Shown: piece by piece, positions 18,566 to 28,131 of the stretch
Layout of the letters: each line of letters begins with the position of its first letter
Numbering within the stretch: the first letter of the stretch is position 1
NCBI RefSeq assembly: GCF_019039105.1
Contig: NZ_JAHPIV010000009.1
Location: 62,001 to 126,000, forward strand
Origin: Desertibacillus haloalkaliphilus
GTDB lineage: Bacteria; Bacillota; Bacilli; Bacillales; KJ1-10-99
Direction of reading: 5' to 3'
DNA: 64,000 bases
Translations under genes and position numbers: made by a program
Notes under the pieces: model-generated
What the model was told of the DNA's origin: nothing
Databases searched by the model: none
The model's input: the letters and a program-made list of their open reading frames with translations, nothing else

Positions 18566-19537
18566 ATGAAATTAGCTGATATTTATTTATTTTTACAGGC
18601 AGATATTGAAAAAATAGAAAAAGAATTAGAGGTTGCCCTCCGAGCTCGGCACCCAGTATTACGAGAAGCCTCTACAGAATTGTTGAAGGCTGGTGGAAAA
18701 CGGATCCGCCCTGTTTTTGTGTTGTTAGCAGGTCAGTTCGGTCATTATGACATTAAGAATTTACAACAAATTGCTGTTCCGCTTGAACTTATACATATGG
18801 CATCACTTGTTCATGATGATGTGATTGACGATGCTGAACTGAGGCGTGGCAAAAAAACAACAAAAGCTAGATGGGACAATCGAGTTGCCATGTATACTGG
18901 AGATTATATCTTTGCTAAGGCGGTAGAAACAACGACGTATTTTGAGAACCCTCAAGTCCATCAAGTCCTATCAAATGCGATGGTCGAGATGTGTATTGGT
19001 GAGGTTGAACAGATCCGTGATCAATATAATTGGGGACAAACTCTTCGCGTATATTTACGGCGGATTAAACGGAAAACAGCTTTGCTGATTGCTGTAAGTT
19101 GTCAATTAGGGGCGATAGCATCGGGTGCAACAAAGAAAGTGCAACGAGATCTTTATACATTCGGTTATAATGTTGGGATGTCTTACCAAATAACTGACGA
19201 TATTCTGGACTTTATCGGCACAGAAAAAGAATTAGGGAAACCTGCTGGTAGTGATTTGAAACAAGGGAATGTAACACTACCTGCTCTTTATGCGATGTTT
19301 CACCAGGCAGATATAAAAGATATGATTACAGAACAATTAAGTGAATCAACCAATGAGCGTGTAAACATGGATACGATTATTGCTGCAATTAAACAGTCTG
19401 GTGGGATAGAATTTTCAAAGAACATCAGTGATCGCTATCTGCAAAAAGCATTTGAAATGCTTGAAAGGTTGCCAGATATACCAGCAAAATCGTCATTGAC
19501 CCAAATTGCAGAATATATTGGAAAGCGTAAATTTTGA
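18566..19537 (+). CDS. hepT: Heptaprenyl diphosphate synthase component II
   Basis: Catalytic subunit of heptaprenyl diphosphate synthase, 323 residues. The first aspartate motif is DDVIDD near residues 83-88 and the second is DDILD near 211-215, with GGKRIRPVFVLL and YLRRIKRKTALLIAVSCQLG between, as in B. subtilis HepT. ATG 18566 follows AGGGTGG. The upstream GTG at 18524 lies inside mqnA and has no ribosome-binding site. It ends the quinone cluster. Confidence 0.97.
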   Translation: MKLADIYLFLQADIEKIEKELEVALRARHPVLREASTELLKAGGKRIRPVFVLLAGQFGHYDIKNLQQIAVPLELIHMASLVHDDVIDDAELRRGKKTTKARWDNRVAMYTGDYIFAKAVETTTYFENPQVHQVLSNAMVEMCIGEVEQIRDQYNWGQTLRVYLRRIKRKTALLIAVSCQLGAIASGATKKVQRDLYTFGYNVGMSYQITDDILDFIGTEKELGKPAGSDLKQGNVTLPALYAMFHQADIKDMITEQLSESTNERVNMDTIIAAIKQSGGIEFSKNISDRYLQKAFEMLERLPDIPAKSSLTQIAEYIGKRKF

Positions 19538-19563
19538 CATCAAGTGACGTTTCACTTGATGTC
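19536..19563 (+). terminator. Hairpin terminator after hepT
   Basis: Perfect 12-bp arms GACATCAAGTGA (19536-19547) and TCACTTGATGTC (19552-19563) with a CGTT loop. The T-tract is weak (GTTTATT). The 5' arm overlaps the stop codon. Confidence 0.65.
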
Positions 19564-19568
19564 GTTTA

Positions 19569-19597
19569 TTGCCAAATATCCGAATATTTGTTATAAT
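19569..19597 (+). promoter_or_regulatory. Sigma-A promoter for ndk
   Basis: TTGCCA (19569-19574), 17-nt spacer, TATAAT (19592-19597). Confidence 0.65.
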
Positions 19598-19648
19598 TAT
19601 AAAGGTTTCATGATCATACATAGATAAATGAGAAGAGAGGGTTATATG

Positions 19649-20092
19649 ATGGAAAAAACATTTTTAATGATTAAACCAGATGGAGTGCAACGTAATTTAG
19701 TTGGGGAAATCGTATCAAGATTTGAAAAGAAAGGCTTTACATTAGTAGGCGCAAAAATGATAACGATTTCAAATGAGCTTGCTGAAAAGCACTATGCTGA
19801 ACATAAAGAGCGTCCTTTCTTTGGAGAGTTAGTTGATTTTATTACATCTGGACCTGTATTTGCGATGGTTTGGGAAGGAGAAAATGTGATTTCAACCGCT
19901 CGTACAATGATGGGAGCAACGAATCCTGCTGAAGCAGCTCCAGGGACTATTCGTGGAGATTACGGTGTTCAAGTAGCGATGAATGTCATTCATGGTTCAG
20001 ATTCACCGGAAAGTGCAGAACGAGAAATTGGTATCTTCTTTAATCAAGAAGAATTAAATGAATACACAAAAACAATTAATTCTTGGGTATAA
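19649..20092 (+). CDS. ndk: Nucleoside diphosphate kinase
   Basis: Equalises nucleoside triphosphate pools by phosphate transfer through a His intermediate. The 147-residue protein starts [16 protein letters not shown], and the active-site His is residue 115 in [11 protein letters not shown] 19649 is 8 nt after AGAGAGG. ATG 19646 and the frame start at 19628 would add residues not seen in the family. It has its own promoter and a 16-bp terminator, so it is probably monocistronic. Confidence 0.98.
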   Translation: MEKTFLMIKPDGVQRNLVGEIVSRFEKKGFTLVGAKMITISNELAEKHYAEHKERPFFGELVDFITSGPVFAMVWEGENVISTARTMMGATNPAEAAPGTIRGDYGVQVAMNVIHGSDSPESAEREIGIFFNQEELNEYTKTINSWV

Positions 20093-20117
20093 TGGATAAT
20101 AGCGTTTTAACATGGTG

Positions 20118-20158
20118 TGTAAGCCAGTCAATCTCTGATTGATTGGCTTACATTTTTT
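20118..20158 (+). terminator. Intrinsic terminator after ndk
   Basis: Arms TGTAAGCCAGTCAATC (20118-20133) and GATTGATTGGCTTACA (20137-20152), 16 bp with one G-U, then six T. Confidence 0.92.
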
Positions 20159-20215
20159 ATGTGGAAGTGTAGTATATTCACTTCGTTTTCGCTATTTTTA
20201 GAAAGTTAAGGCTAG

Positions 20216-21060
<845 letters not shown>

Positions 21061-21062
21061 GG

Positions 21063-21091
21063 TAGGTTAATCCAATGATTAACCTATTTTT
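21063..21091 (+). terminator. Intrinsic terminator after cheR
   Basis: Perfect 10-bp arms TAGGTTAATC (21063-21072) and GATTAACCTA (21077-21086), CAAT loop, T-tract. Confidence 0.88.
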
Positions 21092-21190
21092 AGTAACATG
21101 AAGGGAATGATCTCAATCATCATTCGTTAAAGCTGTGATGAGGTAGAAGTGACATTTTTTTGTAAATATCAAACTTTTTATTTGAATCGA

Positions 21191-21219
21191 AAGACAAATG
21201 AAAATACTTATGTTATTAT
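21191..21219 (+). promoter_or_regulatory. Candidate promoter for the aro supraoperon
   Basis: AAGACA (21191-21196), 17-nt spacer and TATTAT (21214-21219). The -35 is moderate. A TTGAAT at 21182 is badly spaced for this -10. Confidence 0.35.
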
Positions 21220-21276
21220 TTAGTACATAAAAGCGTTAAAGGCATGAGGCGTAATGACTAAGGAGGAGTATATAGT

Positions 21277-22449
21277 ATGAGGTATTTAACAGCTGGAGAA
21301 TCACACGGACCGCAATTAACGACAATCCTTGAAGGAATTCCTGCTCATTTAGAGTTAGCAGCAGAAGATATAAATATAGATTTAGCTCGTCGCCAAGGTG
21401 GTTATGGACGTGGGAGACGAATGCAAATTGAAAAAGATCAAGTGCAAATTTTAAGTGGTGTTCGTCACGGGAAAACAACAGGGGCGCCTATTGCTCTTGT
21501 TGTGGAAAATAAGGATTGGAAAAATTGGACAAAGATTATGGGGGCGGACCCCTTAACAGAGGAAGAGGAAAAAGAAGTGAAGCGTAAAATTTCACGCCCG
21601 CGCCCAGGTCATGCTGACTTAAATGGTGCAATCAAATATGGGCATCGTGACATGCGTAATATATTAGAGCGTTCCTCTGCACGAGAGACAACGGTTCGTG
21701 TCGCGGCTGGAGCGGTTGCAAAAAAAGTGTTGAAAACATTTGGTATCAAGGTGGCTGGACAGGTTCTTGAAATTGCTGGCATTAAGGCAGAGCAAACGGA
21801 CTATTCTTCGATTGAAGACTTACAACAACGAACAGAAAAATCTCCTGTGCGTTGCTTGGATGAAGCGGCTTCAGAAAAAATGATGGTAGCCATTGATGAA
21901 GCAAAAAAGCAAGGTGATTCTATCGGTGGCGTTGTAGAAGTTGTGATCGAAGGTGTACCGATTGGGTTAGGTAGTCATGTGCAATATGACAAAAAGTTAG
22001 ATGCGAAAATTGCAGCAGCTGTTATGAGCATCAATGCATTCAAAGGAGTCGAAATTGGGATCGGATTTGAAGCGGCGCGTAAGCCTGGAAGTGAAGTCCA
22101 TGATGAAATAATTTGGGATGAAGATAAGGGCTATACTCGACGTACAAATAACCTTGGTGGTTTTGAAGGTGGAATGACAAATGGAATGCCGATCGTTGTT
22201 AAGGGGGTTATGAAGCCAATCCCTACCTTATACAAGCCACTGCAAAGCGTTGATATCGAAACAAAGGAGACGTTTGCTGCTAGTATCGAACGTTCTGATA
22301 GTTGCGCGGTTCCAGCAGCATCTGTTGTTGCTGAATCTGTCGTTGCATGGGAAGTTGCTAAAGCATTGCTTGAGAAGTTCGGAAGTGATCAAGTAACAGA
22401 AATTGCGGAAAATATTGATCGATACAATGAAGAGGCGAGGTCATTTTAA
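21277..22449 (+). CDS. aroC: Chorismate synthase
   Basis: FMN-dependent removal of phosphate from EPSP to give chorismate. The 390-residue protein begins [14 protein letters not shown] and has [46 protein letters not shown] and the C-terminal [15 protein letters not shown], all signatures of AroC (called aroF in the old B. subtilis literature). AGGAGG lies 10 nt upstream. The stop overlaps the aroB start by one base (TAATG). Confidence 0.97.
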   Translation: MRYLTAGESHGPQLTTILEGIPAHLELAAEDINIDLARRQGGYGRGRRMQIEKDQVQILSGVRHGKTTGAPIALVVENKDWKNWTKIMGADPLTEEEEKEVKRKISRPRPGHADLNGAIKYGHRDMRNILERSSARETTVRVAAGAVAKKVLKTFGIKVAGQVLEIAGIKAEQTDYSSIEDLQQRTEKSPVRCLDEAASEKMMVAIDEAKKQGDSIGGVVEVVIEGVPIGLGSHVQYDKKLDAKIAAAVMSINAFKGVEIGIGFEAARKPGSEVHDEIIWDEDKGYTRRTNNLGGFEGGMTNGMPIVVKGVMKPIPTLYKPLQSVDIETKETFAASIERSDSCAVPAASVVAESVVAWEVAKALLEKFGSDQVTEIAENIDRYNEEARSF

Positions 22450-23537
22450 TGCAAGACATGCTAATTTCGACAAATTCGAAGCAATATCCCGTTTTTATAG
22501 GTGAACAAATTCGTTTTGACACGGCAGCATTCACTAAACAGGTGTTGGGAGATAACGTTTCCGCGATTTTAATTATTACAGACGATGTCGTCGCCAAACA
22601 TTACTTAGACGATTTGAAAAACTGTTTGCGTGATCATAACCATGTCTTTTCATATACACTCGACCACGGTGAGCAAGCGAAGTCATTTCAGCAGTACTAT
22701 GATATCCAAACGTACGCGCTTGAAAAAGGACTTGATCGACGTTCACTCATCATCGCATTAGGTGGTGGTGTGGTTGGTGATATTGCCGGCTTTGTCGCAG
22801 CTACGTATATGCGAGGGATCCCATTTATCCAAGTGCCAACAACGTTACTTGCACATGATAGCAGTGTTGGCGGGAAGGTAGCTATTAATCATCCGTTAGG
22901 GAAAAATATGATTGGTGCCTTCCATCAGCCAGAAGCCGTTATTTATGACTATTCGGTCTTTTCTACGTTACCAGAGTCACAGTGGCGCTCAGGTTTTGCG
23001 GAAGTGATAAAACATGCACTTATCTGGGATCCTCAATTTTACGATTGGTTACGAGAAGAGGTTGATACGTTTGCTGATATTAGTGGGGAGACAGCAGAAC
23101 GTCTTTTAATGAGATCAATGGCTGTTAAGGCTGCTGTCGTCCAAGAAGATGAAAGAGAATCAGGAATTCGTGCATTTTTGAATTTTGGCCATACATTAGG
23201 CCATGCGATAGAGACAGAGTTAGGCTACGGGAAAATAACCCATGGCGAAGCTGTAGTGATTGGAATGGCTTTTGCACTTAAGCTTAGTGAACGTCTGTTT
23301 CGTTGTTCGTTAGGGAGTGAGGATCTTTCTGCTTGGTTTCGTCGTTATGGCTACGATACTGAGATCCCGCAATCATTATCGGCAGAACAATTGTTAAGAA
23401 CAATGAGGAAAGATAAAAAAGTTCAAAACGGGATCATTCGGATGGTGTTGTTAAAAAAAATCGGGCAAGCTGAACTTGTTGAGGTCGATGAAGAGCAAAT
23501 ACATTCATTGTTAGTTGAAGATTTGGGGGAGGTGTGA
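22449..23537 (+). CDS. aroB: 3-dehydroquinate synthase
   Basis: NAD- and metal-dependent cyclisation of DAHP, the second shikimate step. The 362-residue protein has the NAD-binding stretch ALGGGVVGDIAGFVAATYMRG and metal-site residues in GFAEVIKHALI, NFGHTLGHAIE and HGEAV. It is coupled to aroC by a 1-nt overlap, and aroH starts 2 nt after its stop. Confidence 0.97.
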   Translation: MQDMLISTNSKQYPVFIGEQIRFDTAAFTKQVLGDNVSAILIITDDVVAKHYLDDLKNCLRDHNHVFSYTLDHGEQAKSFQQYYDIQTYALEKGLDRRSLIIALGGGVVGDIAGFVAATYMRGIPFIQVPTTLLAHDSSVGGKVAINHPLGKNMIGAFHQPEAVIYDYSVFSTLPESQWRSGFAEVIKHALIWDPQFYDWLREEVDTFADISGETAERLLMRSMAVKAAVVQEDERESGIRAFLNFGHTLGHAIETELGYGKITHGEAVVIGMAFALKLSERLFRCSLGSEDLSAWFRRYGYDTEIPQSLSAEQLLRTMRKDKKVQNGIIRMVLLKKIGQAELVEVDEEQIHSLLVEDLGEV

Positions 23538-23539
23538 CA

Positions 23540-23923
23540 ATGATTAGAGGGATTCGTGGAGCAACAACGATTACTGAAAATGATGCTGAGAAGATTTTAC
23601 GTGCAACAGAGGCCTTGGTAACGGAAATGATTACAAAAAATGATATCAAAGCCGATGATGTTGCTCATGTCATCATCACTGTTACTGACGATATCGATGC
23701 CGCCTTCCCAGCCAAGGCGATTCGCAGTTTTGAAGGTTGGACGTATGTACCGGTGATGTGTTCACGTGAAATTCCAGTGCCGGGCAGTTTAGAACACTGT
23801 ATTCGAATCATGATGACTGTCAATACAACAAAGGCACAACAAGATATTGAGCATGTATACTTAGAGAAGGCGGTTCAATTACGACCAGATTTGCAATTGA
23901 CAAAGGATCACCGTTCACGTTAA
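23540..23923 (+). CDS. aroH: Chorismate mutase (AroH class)
   Basis: Rearranges chorismate to prephenate for Phe and Tyr. This is the trimeric AroH type, 127 residues: MIRGIRGATTI at the start, Arg in the active site (SREIPVPGSLEHCIRIMM) and C-terminal VYLEKAVQLRPDL. ATG 23540 is 7 nt after GGGGGAGGT; GTG 23534 overlaps that site. The end of the gene contains the -35 of the trp promoter. Confidence 0.96.
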   Translation: MIRGIRGATTITENDAEKILRATEALVTEMITKNDIKADDVAHVIITVTDDIDAAFPAKAIRSFEGWTYVPVMCSREIPVPGSLEHCIRIMMTVNTTKAQQDIEHVYLEKAVQLRPDLQLTKDHRSR

Positions 23924-23926
23924 GAT
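23897..23926 (+). promoter_or_regulatory. trp operon promoter inside the aroH 3' end
   Basis: Consensus TTGACA (23897-23902), an 18-nt spacer and TAAGAT (23921-23926). Transcripts would start near 23933, just before the TRAP site. Confidence 0.5.
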
Positions 23927-23952
23927 GATACCAATTAAAAGATTATGGTTTT

Positions 23953-24033
23953 GAGTGAAGAGATTCAGTAAGAGTTTAGTTTAGTTGAGATGAGAATGAA
24001 TGAGTTGAGGAGAGCTGAGCATAGCATAGGTAG
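23953..24033 (+). promoter_or_regulatory. TRAP-binding site in the trp leader
   Basis: NAG triplets fall at exact 5-nt steps starting at 23972, 23977, 23982, 23987, 23992, 24002, 24007, 24012, 24017, 24022 and 24027. Only the step at 23997 (TGA) is missing, so 11 of 12 register positions match. Irregular GAG or CAG triplets precede at 23953, 23960 and 23966, and a TAG follows at 24031. The last triplets lie in the antiterminator arm, so bound TRAP should block antitermination, as in B. subtilis. Confidence 0.93.
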
Positions 24034-24079
24034 TTTTTGGTGACGTCTACCCTATGACTTTTCAGTTATAGGGTTTTTT
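24025..24079 (+). terminator. trp attenuator: antiterminator and overlapping terminator
   Basis: The antiterminator pairs CATAGGTAG (24025-24033) with CTACCCTATG (24047-24056), one C bulged. The competing terminator pairs CCCTATGAC (24050-24058) with GTTATAGGG (24065-24073), one G-U, followed by six T. CCCTATG is shared, so the two are mutually exclusive. Confidence 0.92.
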
Positions 24080-24165
24080 CTATATCTTATCATTTAAAAA
24101 AGGTTTAATAGAATAATTAAACAGTGTTAGACATTCTAACGCTTGTTTCCTCATCGGCCTCCTCA

Positions 24166-24209
24166 ATTTATTTTCATTCCTCCAGTTCATTAGAGAGGTG
24201 AAAATAAAT
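24166..24209 (+). promoter_or_regulatory. Hairpin hiding the trpE ribosome-binding site and start codon
   Basis: ATTTATTTTCA (24166-24176) pairs perfectly with TGAAAATAAAT (24199-24209), which includes the A and T of the trpE ATG. TTCCTC (24177-24182) continues the stem against the Shine-Dalgarno GAGAGG (24193-24198) with two G-U pairs and one mismatch. Another hairpin lies upstream: AGTGTTAG (24123-24130) with CTAACGCT (24136-24143). Confidence 0.75.
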
Positions 24210-25719
24210 GAATGAAACAACATTATCTACATTTTTGGAAGATTCCCAAATTTATCATACCATCCCAATTGTTCGACATTTCTTTGCGGATACGTTAACC
24301 CCTATTCAAATTTTTCGACAACTTGAGAATGATGCAGCCTTTCTGTTGGAAAGTAAGGATGAGCAGTCGCCATGGTCTCGTTTTTCGTTTATTGGCTTGA
24401 ATCCTTTTCTATCCTTAGAGGAAGAAGATGGTGTCTATGAATTAAAAACGAAGAAACGAGAATCTGTTCTAACGGAAGCTTCGTTTCAAGCAGCCTTTGA
24501 TGCAACGCTTGATTATTTAAAAGTAAAGCCTATTGATACGCCAATTCCGTTTAAGGGTGGAGCTGTGGGCTATATCGCTTATGATGCGATCAGAGAAATC
24601 GAGCCAGTTTTACAGCAAAACAAAAAGCACGAAACCAATAAGTTTCATTTTCTCTTTTGTGAAACGATCATTGCCTATGATCATATAAAAAAAGAATTGT
24701 TCATCGTCTACCATGCAAGAACGACGAGCGATCATGATCAAAACAAAGAGGTGTATCAAAGGGCGACAAGGGATATTGAAGCTATTGTCGAGAAACTTAC
24801 GGTGTCAACACAGGAGTCAAAATTATTTTCACCACCAAAGGTTGTTGAGGATGTTGATTTCTCAAATGTGAAATCAAATTATGAGCGACAACAATTTCTT
24901 GATGATGTCAATAAGATCAAGGATTATATCCGCGCAGGTGATGTGTTCCAAACGGTATTGTCGCAACGTTTTGAATTAGACGTTTCGGTATCAGGCCTTG
25001 ATGTTTATCGTGTATTACGGATGATTAACCCATCCCCCTATTTATTTTATTTGAAAATCGGTGGTCAGGAAATCGTCGGTAGTTCCCCAGAGCGTCTCGT
25101 ACAAATTCAAGAAGGTCATGTCGAAATCCATCCCATTGCGGGTACGAGAAAACGTGGGCGTACAGCAGAGGAGGATGATCGTCTTGCTCAAGAGTTGTTA
25201 GCGGATGAGAAGGAGAGAGCTGAACACTATATGCTAGTGGACCTTGCGCGTAATGATGTTGGCAGAGTTTCTACTTATGGAAGTGTTGATACTCCTGTAT
25301 TAATGGAGATTGGCCGGTTTTCACATGTGATGCATATTATTTCGAAAGTAACTGGAAAATTAGGTGAACATGTGCATCCCATTGAGGCCTTGATGTCATC
25401 TTTCCCAGCTGGAACTGTTTCGGGGGCTCCTAAAATTAGAGCGATGGAAATCTTACAAGAAATTGAGCCGACGGATCGGAATGTCTATGCAGGGGCAATC
25501 GGTTACCTTGGTTATGATGGGAATGTTGATTCATGTATAGCGATTCGGACGATGGTGATTAAAGATCAGAAGGCATATGTTCAAGCTGGCGCTGGAGTCG
25601 TTGCTGATTCCGTACCTGAGATGGAGTGGGAAGAAACAAGAAATAAAGCAAAAGCACTGATCAAAGCGATTCAAGTGGCTGAAGACATGTTTGCAGAGGA
25701 GGCAATTCGTCATGGTTAA
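24208..25719 (+). CDS. trpE: Anthranilate synthase component I
   Basis: Makes anthranilate from chorismate with the amidotransferase subunit. The 503-residue protein has the chorismate-binding domain with IKDYIRAGDVFQTVLSQRFE, GSSPERL, PIAGTRKRG, SFPAGTVSGAPKIRAMEI and QAGAGVVADS. The Trp-feedback LLES element is near residue 50. No trpG is present in this operon, as in B. subtilis where pabA in the folate operon serves both. The start lies in a sequestering hairpin. trpD overlaps by 8 nt. Confidence 0.97.
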   Translation: MNETTLSTFLEDSQIYHTIPIVRHFFADTLTPIQIFRQLENDAAFLLESKDEQSPWSRFSFIGLNPFLSLEEEDGVYELKTKKRESVLTEASFQAAFDATLDYLKVKPIDTPIPFKGGAVGYIAYDAIREIEPVLQQNKKHETNKFHFLFCETIIAYDHIKKELFIVYHARTTSDHDQNKEVYQRATRDIEAIVEKLTVSTQESKLFSPPKVVEDVDFSNVKSNYERQQFLDDVNKIKDYIRAGDVFQTVLSQRFELDVSVSGLDVYRVLRMINPSPYLFYLKIGGQEIVGSSPERLVQIQEGHVEIHPIAGTRKRGRTAEEDDRLAQELLADEKERAEHYMLVDLARNDVGRVSTYGSVDTPVLMEIGRFSHVMHIISKVTGKLGEHVHPIEALMSSFPAGTVSGAPKIRAMEILQEIEPTDRNVYAGAIGYLGYDGNVDSCIAIRTMVIKDQKAYVQAGAGVVADSVPEMEWEETRNKAKALIKAIQVAEDMFAEEAIRHG

Positions 25720-26737
25720 AGAAATCTTGAAGAAATGTATGGAAGGAACGCGGTTGACGGAGCAGGAAGCGAAGCGAGTCATGGATGATATAATGGAAGG
25801 GAAGGCGACGGAAAGCCAAATTGCAAGCTTATTAACGGTACTACGCTTTCGAGGTGAAACGGTAGATGAAATGACAGGGTTTGCAAAGTCTATGAAAGAA
25901 CATGCGATCACAATTCCTCATCAAGAAGACGTTGTTGTTGATACATGTGGAACTGGCGGAGATGAAGCAAAGACGTTTAATATTTCCACAACAACAGCCA
26001 TTGTCTTATCCGCATGCGGAGTAAAGGTAGCAAAGCATGGGAATCGGGCTGTGTCTTCTAAAAGTGGCAGTGCAGACGCATTGGAAAAACTAAATGTATC
26101 GATCCAATCGACACCAGAATCAGCAGCAGAAGCTCTTCGAGATAAAGGAATGTGCTTTATGTTTGCTCCGCTTTATCATGTTGCGATGAAACATGCGGTT
26201 ACACCGAGAAAAGAAATAGGCTTTAGAACCATTTTTAACCTCCTTGGCCCGTTAACGAATCCAGCACAGTCAAAAAATCAATTGATCGGTGTATATGATA
26301 CGAGGCAAGCTGAAAAAATGGCCGAAACGTTAGCGCGTCTTGGTTCAAAACGTGCGTTGCTCGTGACGGGGGGAGAAGGGATTGACGAATGTTCGATTTC
26401 AAGCCACACTGATATTGTCGAACTAAACGAAGGGAAGATTCGGCGTTATGTGATTACACCTGAGGATGTTGGTCTTCAAAGAGGTAACTTTAAAGATATT
26501 CAGGTCAATACAGTGACAGAGAGCGCAACACTTGTTAAGCAAGTTCTTGAAGGTGAGGCTAATCTGTCAGCGACCAATATTGTCCTCTTAAATGCGGGTG
26601 CTGGGTTATACGTCGCAGGTCAGGTAGAATCGATTGCTGAAGGAGTTGCCGAAGTAAAAAAAGTATTCAAAACAAACCAGGTACGAGATCACTTTTTAAA
26701 ATTGCAAATTGAAAGGCAGGAATCCCAACATGCTTGA
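25712..26737 (+). CDS. trpD: Anthranilate phosphoribosyltransferase
   Basis: Transfers phosphoribose from PRPP to anthranilate. The 341-residue protein has the PRPP loop DTCGTGGDEAKTFNIST, KHGNRAVSSKSGSAD and the GPLTNPA segment. ATG 25712 lies within the trpE stop (8-nt overlap, ATGGTTAA) with AGAGGAGG 9 nt upstream. The longer frame from 25691 is not needed. trpC overlaps its end by 8 nt. Confidence 0.97.
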   Translation: MVKEILKKCMEGTRLTEQEAKRVMDDIMEGKATESQIASLLTVLRFRGETVDEMTGFAKSMKEHAITIPHQEDVVVDTCGTGGDEAKTFNISTTTAIVLSACGVKVAKHGNRAVSSKSGSADALEKLNVSIQSTPESAAEALRDKGMCFMFAPLYHVAMKHAVTPRKEIGFRTIFNLLGPLTNPAQSKNQLIGVYDTRQAEKMAETLARLGSKRALLVTGGEGIDECSISSHTDIVELNEGKIRRYVITPEDVGLQRGNFKDIQVNTVTESATLVKQVLEGEANLSATNIVLLNAGAGLYVAGQVESIAEGVAEVKKVFKTNQVRDHFLKLQIERQESQHA

Positions 26738-27503
26738 GAAAATTATTGAAACAAAAATTGAAGAAATCGAACATATTACCTTGCCGGAGTCGATTGATGT
26801 ACCTCATTTTTCCCTTTATGATCATATTACAAATAGCAACCGTAACGTTGGATTGATTGCAGAAGTGAAGAAAGCATCCCCATCCAAAGGGATCATTAGG
26901 GCTGACTTTGATCCTTTAACGATTGCAAAAGGGTATGAACGGGGTGGGGCAGATGCAATTTCTGTTCTTACAGATCAAACTTATTTTCAAGGGCACCGTG
27001 ATTATTTAACTGCGATAAAAAGAGTGTGCAACCGTCCTGTAATGAGAAAAGATTTTATTATCAGCTCGATTCAAATTGAAGAGAGTGTCCGGATTGGAGC
27101 AGATGCCATTCTATTAATTGCAGGGATCTTTGAAGCTACCAAACTACAACAATTGTATGAAGAAGCGTTTGAGAAGGGATTAGAATGTCTTGTTGAGGTT
27201 CATTCCGAGGAAGAGTTGGAAGAACTATTGTCGGTATTTACGCCGAAGATTATTGGTGTAAATAATCGCAATTTAAAGACGTTTCAAACCTCTTTAACAC
27301 AAACAGATAAAATGAGTCGGTTGATCCCAGAAGGAAGTGTATTTATTAGTGAAAGTGGTATTCATACCCGTGTAGACCTTGACCGTGTAGAAAAAGCGGG
27401 GGCCGCTGGAGTTTTAGTCGGAGAATCGCTAATGCGTGCGGAAACACCAGAGGCGGGTATTCATTTACTGTTTGGAGGCGAAAACGTTGCGTCCACTTCT
27501 TAA
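26730..27503 (+). CDS. trpC: Indole-3-glycerol phosphate synthase
   Basis: Closes the indole ring from CdRP. The 257-residue (beta/alpha)8 barrel has AEVKKASPSKG (catalytic Lys), MRKDFIISSIQI, IIGVNNRNLKTF, SESGIHT and the phosphate-binding GVLVGESLM. ATG 26730 overlaps the trpD stop by 8 nt (ATGCTTGA). trpF begins within its last 17 nt. Confidence 0.97.
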   Translation: MLEKIIETKIEEIEHITLPESIDVPHFSLYDHITNSNRNVGLIAEVKKASPSKGIIRADFDPLTIAKGYERGGADAISVLTDQTYFQGHRDYLTAIKRVCNRPVMRKDFIISSIQIEESVRIGADAILLIAGIFEATKLQQLYEEAFEKGLECLVEVHSEEELEELLSVFTPKIIGVNNRNLKTFQTSLTQTDKMSRLIPEGSVFISESGIHTRVDLDRVEKAGAAGVLVGESLMRAETPEAGIHLLFGGENVASTS

Positions 27504-28131
27504 GTACTGTGGGAATCACTCACTTTCCGACTTACAGGCTACTTTGGAGAGTAACGCAGATTTTATTGGGGTCGTATTTGCTGAAAGTAAGCGTCAGGTC
27601 ACGGCTGATCAAGTAGTCGAGTGGTTGAAGGAAGTTGAATTGTCTCCACAGCAGCAATTAGTAGGGCTGTTTGTCAATCCGTCTGTAACAGAGATTGACG
27701 ATGTTTTACAAAGAGTACCTTTACAAGTGATTCAATGTCACGGAAATGAAAGCAAGGAACTCGTATCCAGTATAAAACAAACATTTGGACTTCCTGTCTG
27801 GAAGGTGATTCATCATCATAAAGGCGGGCTAGAACAAATGAAATCTTTTCATGGTGTATGCGACGGATTTGTTGTCGATTCGAAAGTAAAAGGTCAATGG
27901 GGTGGCACTGGGGAAACGTTTGACTGGTCAAGTGTACCCCCTTATCTAGAAGAAGGTAAACGACAAGGTGTCCCTGTGTTTATCGCTGGAGGGATTAATC
28001 CTAATAACGTCACAAAACTATTATCCTTTCACCCAACAGGCATTGATATTTCTAGTGGAATCGAACGAGACGGACAAAAAGATAAAGCAGAGATCAGTAG
28101 ATTAGAAGAGAGGTTGAAAAACAATGAGTAA
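27487..28131 (+). CDS. trpF: Phosphoribosylanthranilate isomerase
   Basis: Isomerises PRA to CdRP. It is 214 residues from TTG 27487 ([17 protein letters not shown]), which lies 6 nt after GGAGGCG inside the trpC end. The catalytic Cys is in LKYCGNHS, and the Asp and phosphate-binding motifs are [19 protein letters not shown] and ISSGIE. The C-G-N-H variant of the usual K-I-C-G motif is mildly divergent. trpB overlaps by 8 nt. Confidence 0.95.
   Translation: MRPLLKYCGNHSLSDLQATLESNADFIGVVFAESKRQVTADQVVEWLKEVELSPQQQLVGLFVNPSVTEIDDVLQRVPLQVIQCHGNESKELVSSIKQTFGLPVWKVIHHHKGGLEQMKSFHGVCDGFVVDSKVKGQWGGTGETFDWSSVPPYLEEGKRQGVPVFIAGGINPNNVTKLLSFHPTGIDISSGIERDGQKDKAEISRLEERLKNNE

Noticed and set aside
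24119-24148. Second terminator in the trpE leader
   Set aside because: The hairpin AGTGTTAG/CTAACGCT is good, but only TTGTTTCC follows, so it is more likely part of the leader fold.
25531-25911. 126-codon minus-strand frame
   Set aside because: Antisense to the trpE/trpD junction, with no start signals.
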